A stretch of 57,786 nucleotides of DNA from positions 1-57,786 of the forward strand of contig NZ_BDHH01000017.1 of the NCBI RefSeq assembly GCF_001748365.1. Direction: 5' to 3'. Every line of letters begins with the position of its first letter. Positions within the stretch are counted from its first letter, which is position 1. Shown in pieces: positions 53,591 to 57,786 of this stretch. Origin of the DNA: Fusibacter sp. 3D3 (lineage in GTDB: Bacteria > Bacillota > Clostridia > Peptostreptococcales > Acidaminobacteraceae). The notes beneath the pieces were generated by a model. That model was not told the DNA's origin, searched no databases, and saw nothing but the letters and a program-made list of their open reading frames with translations. Position numbers and translations under genes: made by a program.

Positions 53591-54871
53591 ATGTTAGATA
53601 TCAAATTAGTAAGAAGTAACCCTGAGCTTGTTAAGACCAATATCAAAAAGAAATTTCAGGATCATAAATTGGTTTTAGTGGATGAAGTTATCGAACTAGA
53701 TGAGGCTTACAGAGCAGCAAAAACAAGAGGTGATGAACTCAGAGGGATTAGAAATGCCGTCAGTAAAGAAATTGGTGGCTACATGGCTAAAGGCATGAAA
53801 GCAGAAGCTGAGCAGACAAAGGAAAAAGTGGCCGCAATCGGTGCTGAACTTGAAGACCTCAAAGTGAAAGAACAAGAATTGTCAGAGCAAATCAGAGAAA
53901 GAATGCTGGTGATTCCCAATATTATTGATGACTCTGTGCCAATCGGTAAAGATGACAGCGAAAATGTTGAGGTTCAAAAATACGGCGAGCCTTTCGTGCC
54001 AGATTATGAAGTGCCTTATCACGTTGATATCATGGAGAGGCTTAAAGGACTTGATCTCGAAAGTGCTCGTAAGACCAGTGGCAATGGATTCTACTATCTA
54101 AGAGGCGATATTGCACGTCTTCATTCTGGGATATTGTCTTATGCGCGTGATTTTATGATTGATCGTGGTTTTGAGTATTGTATTCCACCTTTTATGATTC
54201 GTTCTGAAGTCGTAACAGGCGTTATGAGTTTTACTGAAATGGAAAATATGATGTATAAAATTGAGGGTGAAGACCTTTATCTCATCGGTACAAGTGAGCA
54301 TTCTATGATTGGTAAATTTATTGATAATCTCATGGATGAAGAAGAATTGCCACAGGCGCTGACCAGTTATTCACCTTGTTTTAGAAAAGAAGTGGGTGCG
54401 CATGGTATAGAAGAAAGAGGCGTTTACCGCATTCATCAATTTGAAAAACAAGAGATGATCGTCGTATGTAAACCTGAAGAGAGCACAGAGTGGTTTGTCA
54501 AACTCTACAACAATACGATCGATTTCTTCAGAACACTTGATATTCCAGTGCGGGCTCTTGAATGTTGTTCTGGCGATTTAGCAGACTTAAAAGTGAAGAG
54601 TATCGATGTTGAAGCTTGGTCACCACGTCAGCAAAAATACTTTGAAGTGGGCAGCTGTTCAAACCTTGGAGATGCTCAAGCCAGAAGACTAGGCATCAGA
54701 GTAAGAAGCAAAGAAGAAGGCAATTACTTTGCGCATACACTCAACAATACAGTGGTTGCACCGCCGAGAATGCTTATTGCTTTCTTAGAGAATAATTTAC
54801 AAGAAGATGGCTCCATTAAGATACCAAAGCCGCTTCAAATGTACATGGGTGGTAAAACGGAGATTAAGTAA
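53591..54871 (+). CDS. serS: Serine--tRNA ligase (divergent bacterial form)
   Basis: A 426-residue class II aminoacyl-tRNA synthetase. N-terminal coiled-coil arm (about 30-105) that grips tRNA-Ser, then the catalytic core: motif 2 CFRKEVGAHGIEERGVYRIHQ (21-residue loop) and motif 3 ending in NNTVVAPPRMLIAFLENN; C-terminus PKPLQMYMGG. It charges tRNA-Ser. The motif 2 loop reads AHGIEERG where most bacterial SerRS have SAGRDTRG, and TSEHSMIG replaces TAEVPL, so this belongs to a separate SerRS branch seen in some anaerobes. The T-box leader shows it is the regulated housekeeping-type gene. Start follows AAAGGTGGTG. Confidence 0.93.
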   Translation: MLDIKLVRSNPELVKTNIKKKFQDHKLVLVDEVIELDEAYRAAKTRGDELRGIRNAVSKEIGGYMAKGMKAEAEQTKEKVAAIGAELEDLKVKEQELSEQIRERMLVIPNIIDDSVPIGKDDSENVEVQKYGEPFVPDYEVPYHVDIMERLKGLDLESARKTSGNGFYYLRGDIARLHSGILSYARDFMIDRGFEYCIPPFMIRSEVVTGVMSFTEMENMMYKIEGEDLYLIGTSEHSMIGKFIDNLMDEEELPQALTSYSPCFRKEVGAHGIEERGVYRIHQFEKQEMIVVCKPEESTEWFVKLYNNTIDFFRTLDIPVRALECCSGDLADLKVKSIDVEAWSPRQQKYFEVGSCSNLGDAQARRLGIRVRSKEEGNYFAHTLNNTVVAPPRMLIAFLENNLQEDGSIKIPKPLQMYMGGKTEIK

Positions 54872-54950
54872 ATCGATAAAAAAAGCGCGTGTCTTTAGGG
54901 CAGTGGTCATAGGGATACTTTCTGAACCTACCTAATGAATGGTGGCATTT

Positions 54951-54982
54951 AGCGGACAGTTACGGCTGTCCGCTTTTGTTTT
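54951..54982 (+). terminator. serS terminator
   Basis: AGCGGACAG pairs with CTGTCCGCT around TTACGG, followed by TTTGTTTT. The group II intron fragment begins at the next base. Confidence 0.88.
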
Positions 54983-55306
54983 GTGTTAGGCATGGTACTA
55001 ATCTAGCTGGTGTAAGTCCAGTCGCGGATATTTACCGCCAAGCGTAGTGAACCACAAGTCAGTATCAGTAATGGTATGGATGAAGGAAATGGTGTAGTGA
55101 AATTCTTGAGCCTACGAACAGAAACTTGATAAGGCGATTAGGTGGGTGAGGTTGCATAACAAACTTAAGCCCAAATGGTAAACGTAAACCGAAGTTGTAA
55201 ATCAAGAGGTTGTGGAATGAAAGATTAGGGTTTAGGGAGGGAGTCAGATGAAGTCACATGAGGGCGTAATAGCTAAAGGACTGAAACGATTTATAGTACA
55301 AATCGG
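54983..55306 (+). mobile_element. Group II intron, 5' fragment (no reverse transcriptase)
   Basis: It begins with GTGTTAGG, then shows phrases found in domain I of bacterial group II introns: CTAGCTGGTGTAAGTCCAG, AAGCGTAGTGAACC, GAACAGAAACTTGATAAGGC, AATGGTAAACG, and GTAATAGCTAAAGGACTGAA near 55267. No reverse-transcriptase gene, domain V or 3' end follows; the sequence breaks off near 55306 before a transposase remnant. Its position directly after the serS terminator hairpin is the site class preferred by group IIC introns. The class was not proven. Confidence 0.75.
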
Positions 55307-55330
55307 TATTCATAAAATGTAACTGTTCAG

Positions 55331-56383
55331 TCACTCAGACACTTTAGTCTTCACTTTCATCATTCGAATGTCTCGCTCTGCTAAATTATTGTCGAAGGGA
55401 ACAGCGAAGTTTTTAACAAATAAGCAGACTGATGCCTTGTAATTGTGAAGACGTTCAATCAGAGCACGTGTTTTCCCTTTGCCTTGACGTCCTCGCTTGC
55501 CAATCGGTTTCTCTATGATTGGATTACAAGTTATAGACTTATTTTCTAAACGCTTAATCTCTTCAAATTCTCTATCAAGGGTCTTGATACTACCAGCTTT
55601 GAATCTAATAATGTATTCCCCTCTGTTGGATTTACAGATCTCCATCACAGGACCGTTAGCATATAAGCTATCTGCTAGTATGCAAATAGGAAGTCGAGAA
55701 AAATCTTTTTTTAAACGTTTTGATAAACGTTTAAAAGCATTTCTTTCACAGTCCTGTTTTGTAACAAATTCATCTTCATTTTCTATAAATTCGGTACCTA
55801 TGCTAAATACAAATTCACCAAGAATTAATTTTGCTTCTAAAACATTGTGATAATAACTAAAGGTCTCCTTATCGGTTTCTTTATCCACGTGTTTTCTGGT
55901 TAAACAGTGCTCGCAATGCCTTTTGTTAAATGAATGGGGACCTGTTGCATCAACGGCTACCAACCAATATTTCTGTTTATTGCTTTCGAATCTATACTGC
56001 TCAAAGCTTCTTTTCTTCAATAGATCTTTTATCGTACCAGTTCTTACTTTTAACAGTTCATCAGGATCGAGTTCTTTTAAAAAGTCAGTAATCGTATCAT
56101 GATGCGGCATTTCAACTAATTCAGGATTCTTAACGAGTCTTCGAAAATTTTCAATGCTTTCATTGTTATTGAAACTTTCAGTTACGCCTGTGACTGTTTT
56201 AATCGTCATCAAATTACCTAATAATGATGTCATCAGAAGTTCTAATGGACTGTAGACCGTATAACTTCCATGTCTTGGATCGATAACATCATTTGGGGTT
56301 TTTTCTAAATCTTTAAAAAAGTGTTTCTTAACCTTCAACAAATCCATAATTGGAGTACGTTCATTATTCAGTTCTCTTTTCAT
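55331..56383 (-). pseudogene. Chimeric transposase: ISNCY/IS4-like N-terminus fused to an IS66 C-terminal fragment
   Basis: A 350-residue frame. Residues 1 to about 295 resemble a DDE transposase of an IS4-like/unclassified group (VAVDATGPHSFNKRHCEHC with an early Asp, ICILADSLYANG with the second Asp) but lack its C-terminal 150 residues. From about residue 298 the sequence is IS66 TnpC-like: GKRGRQGKGKTRALIERL then VPFDNNLAERDIRMMKVKTK. It stops where IS66 proteins go on with SGCFRS. Two unrelated transposases were therefore joined in frame by a rearrangement. Not expected to be active. Start ATG 56383 has only a weak ribosome site. Confidence 0.8.
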
Positions 56384-56671
56384 CGCTCAAGTAATTGCTT
56401 CTGTATGCATTAGACACCTCACTAAGATTATTTATACCTATGTATAATTATATAATTTGTGAGAATGTTTTGCATCCTGTTTAACCCGAAAAAATTTACT
56501 CTTTAGAGCTGGAGGGAATGGCACGGCTATCGCATGAAAAAAATGTAGAGTATTTTAGGAAAAGTGAATGCGAAAATGCAGAAGGAATAAATGGTAATAA
56601 TTACAAAAAGGAATTAGAGAAGTAATGTCGAATTCAATACTAGAGGAAAAAAACTCTGGAGGAGAATTCAT
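56384..56671. other. Intergenic region before the ISAs1-type gene
   Basis: A/T-rich, 288 bp. It should contain the left end of the ISAs1-type element and its promoter. I could not fix the terminal repeat because the right end is outside the window. Confidence 0.4.
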
Positions 56672-57786
56672 ATGGACAAAACAATGTTTAAAAGTGCATT
56701 TGAAAATGTAAGCGATTTTAGACAAGAGTGGAAAGTAAAACATAAGCTGATAGAAATAATCTTTACAACAGTGATTGCAACGATTGCAAATGCGAATACC
56801 TGGATAGAAGTAGAATCCTTTGTAGAGGCAAAAAAAGAATGGTTTAAAAAATATGTGGATTTAGAGAATGGCGTACCTTCTCATGATACGTATAAACGCG
56901 TATTTGAAAATTTGGATAGTGATTCTTTTAATAGAGCCTTTATAAGCTGGACAAGCAAGCTATCGAATGAATCCGCTGGCAGAATAATCGCTGTAGATGG
57001 AAAAACATCAAGGGGATCACATACAGAAGATAGAAAGGCAATCCATCTGGTAAATGCGTGGGTAGAAGAAAATGATCTTTTGCTAGGACAATTGAAAACA
57101 GAAGAAAAGAGTAATGAAATTACAGCAATCCCCGAACTGTTGGATTTGCTATTTATAAAGGATAGCATAATCACAATAGACGCTATGGGTACACAAAAAA
57201 AGATAGTCGAAAAAATAATAGGAAAAGAAGCAGATTATGTACTCTCATTAAAAGGGAATCAAGGTAATTTTAATGAAGAAGTAAAAAGTTATTTTGAAGA
57301 TGCAATTGAATCCAATTTTAGAGATTACCCAGTAAGTAGAAAAACAACTCTAGAAAAAGGTCATGGAAGAATTGAAAAAAGAGAGTATTATCAGACAAAC
57401 GATATAGAATGGTATGTAGAAAAAGACAAATGGAAAAACTTATCAAGCATAGGTATGGTAAGGCGCACAGTGACCACAAAAGGAAAAGAAAGCGTAGAAG
57501 TGAGCTATTTCATATCCAGTTTAAAAACACCAGAAGAAGGACCATGTGAAGTGTTTGCAAAGGCCGTGAGATCACATTGGGGTGTAGAAAGTTGTCATTG
57601 GATACTTGATGTTGTTTTTAGAGAAGATCATAGCCGAGTAAGAATGAATAACGGTGCTGCAAATCAATCCATGTTGAAGAAGATAGCCATGAATATTTTA
57701 AAACAAGAGACCATCACGAAAAAGAAGACCAGTTTAAAGTTGAAGCGTTATAAAGCATCAATAGATGAGTCTTTTCTAACGAAAGT
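56672..57786 (+). CDS. ISAs1-family transposase (3' end outside window)
   Basis: Open to the window edge (371 codons), with the ATG at 56672 behind GGAGGAG. Typical ISAs1/H-repeat protein: N-terminal FENVSDFRQEWKVKHKLIEI, IIAVDGKTSRGSH with the first catalytic Asp, ITIDAMGTQKKIVEKI, DYVLSLKGNQ, and the C-terminal SHWGVESCHWILDVVFRED with the catalytic Glu. Length so far matches the family (370-390), so only a few residues are missing. It looks intact and could be an active insertion sequence. Confidence 0.93.
   Translation, partial: MDKTMFKSAFENVSDFRQEWKVKHKLIEIIFTTVIATIANANTWIEVESFVEAKKEWFKKYVDLENGVPSHDTYKRVFENLDSDSFNRAFISWTSKLSNESAGRIIAVDGKTSRGSHTEDRKAIHLVNAWVEENDLLLGQLKTEEKSNEITAIPELLDLLFIKDSIITIDAMGTQKKIVEKIIGKEADYVLSLKGNQGNFNEEVKSYFEDAIESNFRDYPVSRKTTLEKGHGRIEKREYYQTNDIEWYVEKDKWKNLSSIGMVRRTVTTKGKESVEVSYFISSLKTPEEGPCEVFAKAVRSHWGVESCHWILDVVFREDHSRVRMNNGAANQSMLKKIAMNILKQETITKKKTSLKLKRYKASIDESFLTK

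Overview
The window reads as chromosome of a low-GC, anaerobic Firmicute of the Clostridia (amino-acid and peptide fermenter type). The evidence is A/T-rich codon use, strong GGAGG ribosome sites, a T-box leader before serS, sigma-54 activators, a DUF1292 protein, and the aspartate-semialdehyde route to spermidine. The species cannot be named from this sequence alone.

Layout. 1-2181: nested insertion sequences (IS630 copy A inside an IS4-type element inside IS630 copy B). 2219-4834: a DUF1292 gene flanked by inverted copies of a small repeat, a 120-bp nested inverted repeat, a secreted protein/lipoprotein pair, and a decayed ABC ATPase tail. 5041-9149 (minus strand): an HD-GYP protein, a YkgJ-type cysteine-cluster protein, and the carboxy(nor)spermidine synthase/decarboxylase pair. 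9302-9730: an untranslated minus-strand unit with its own promoter, many hairpins and a terminator, i.e. a structured ncRNA. 9865-12136: an EcoRII-like restriction-modification system whose methyltransferase carries a ribbon-helix-helix domain. 12430-19850: a Crp/Fnr-type regulator divergent from a complete dipeptide ABC importer and an M42 aminopeptidase. 19937-22603: UPF0182 membrane protein. 22782-28221: a signalling set of hybrid kinase, CheR methyltransferase and REC-GGDEF cyclase. 28340-40175: a sigma-54 activator, a good -24/-12 promoter, and an operon of a gamma-glutamyl hydrolase, a second peptide importer with two binding proteins, an amidohydrolase and a TSCPD protein. 40254-53091: a sulfur/N-carbamoyl amino-acid island. 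53101-54871: T-box, duplicated 70-bp repeat, serS. 54983-57786: group II intron fragment, a chimeric transposase, and an ISAs1-type transposase that runs off the end.

How the genes fit together. Most of the window imports and breaks down peptides and modified amino acids: two Opp/Dpp systems, an M42 peptidase, a class I gamma-glutamyl hydrolase and three M20 hydrolases. The most suggestive region is 40254-53091. One minus-strand operon encodes a permease, an L-2-aminothiazoline-4-carboxylate (ATC) hydrolase-family protein and a cysteine-desulfurase-like PLP enzyme. It lies behind a sigma-54 promoter and three matching enhancer palindromes, next to its probable activator. Nearby are a PucR-type regulator, a paralogous permease, an N-carbamoyl-amino-acid hydrolase-family enzyme and two M20D amidohydrolases. 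Together these could form a route from ATC through N-carbamoyl-cysteine to cysteine and sulfur. This is inferred from families and context only.

Three non-coding signals stand out: the ncRNA at about 9302-9695; a 70-bp dispersed repeat (9201, 53394, 53501), always in sense just upstream of a gene, with two hairpins whose differences keep pairing; and a second small repeat containing GCGAAGCGGACTGAGTAT (2219, 2683, 49302, 49367).
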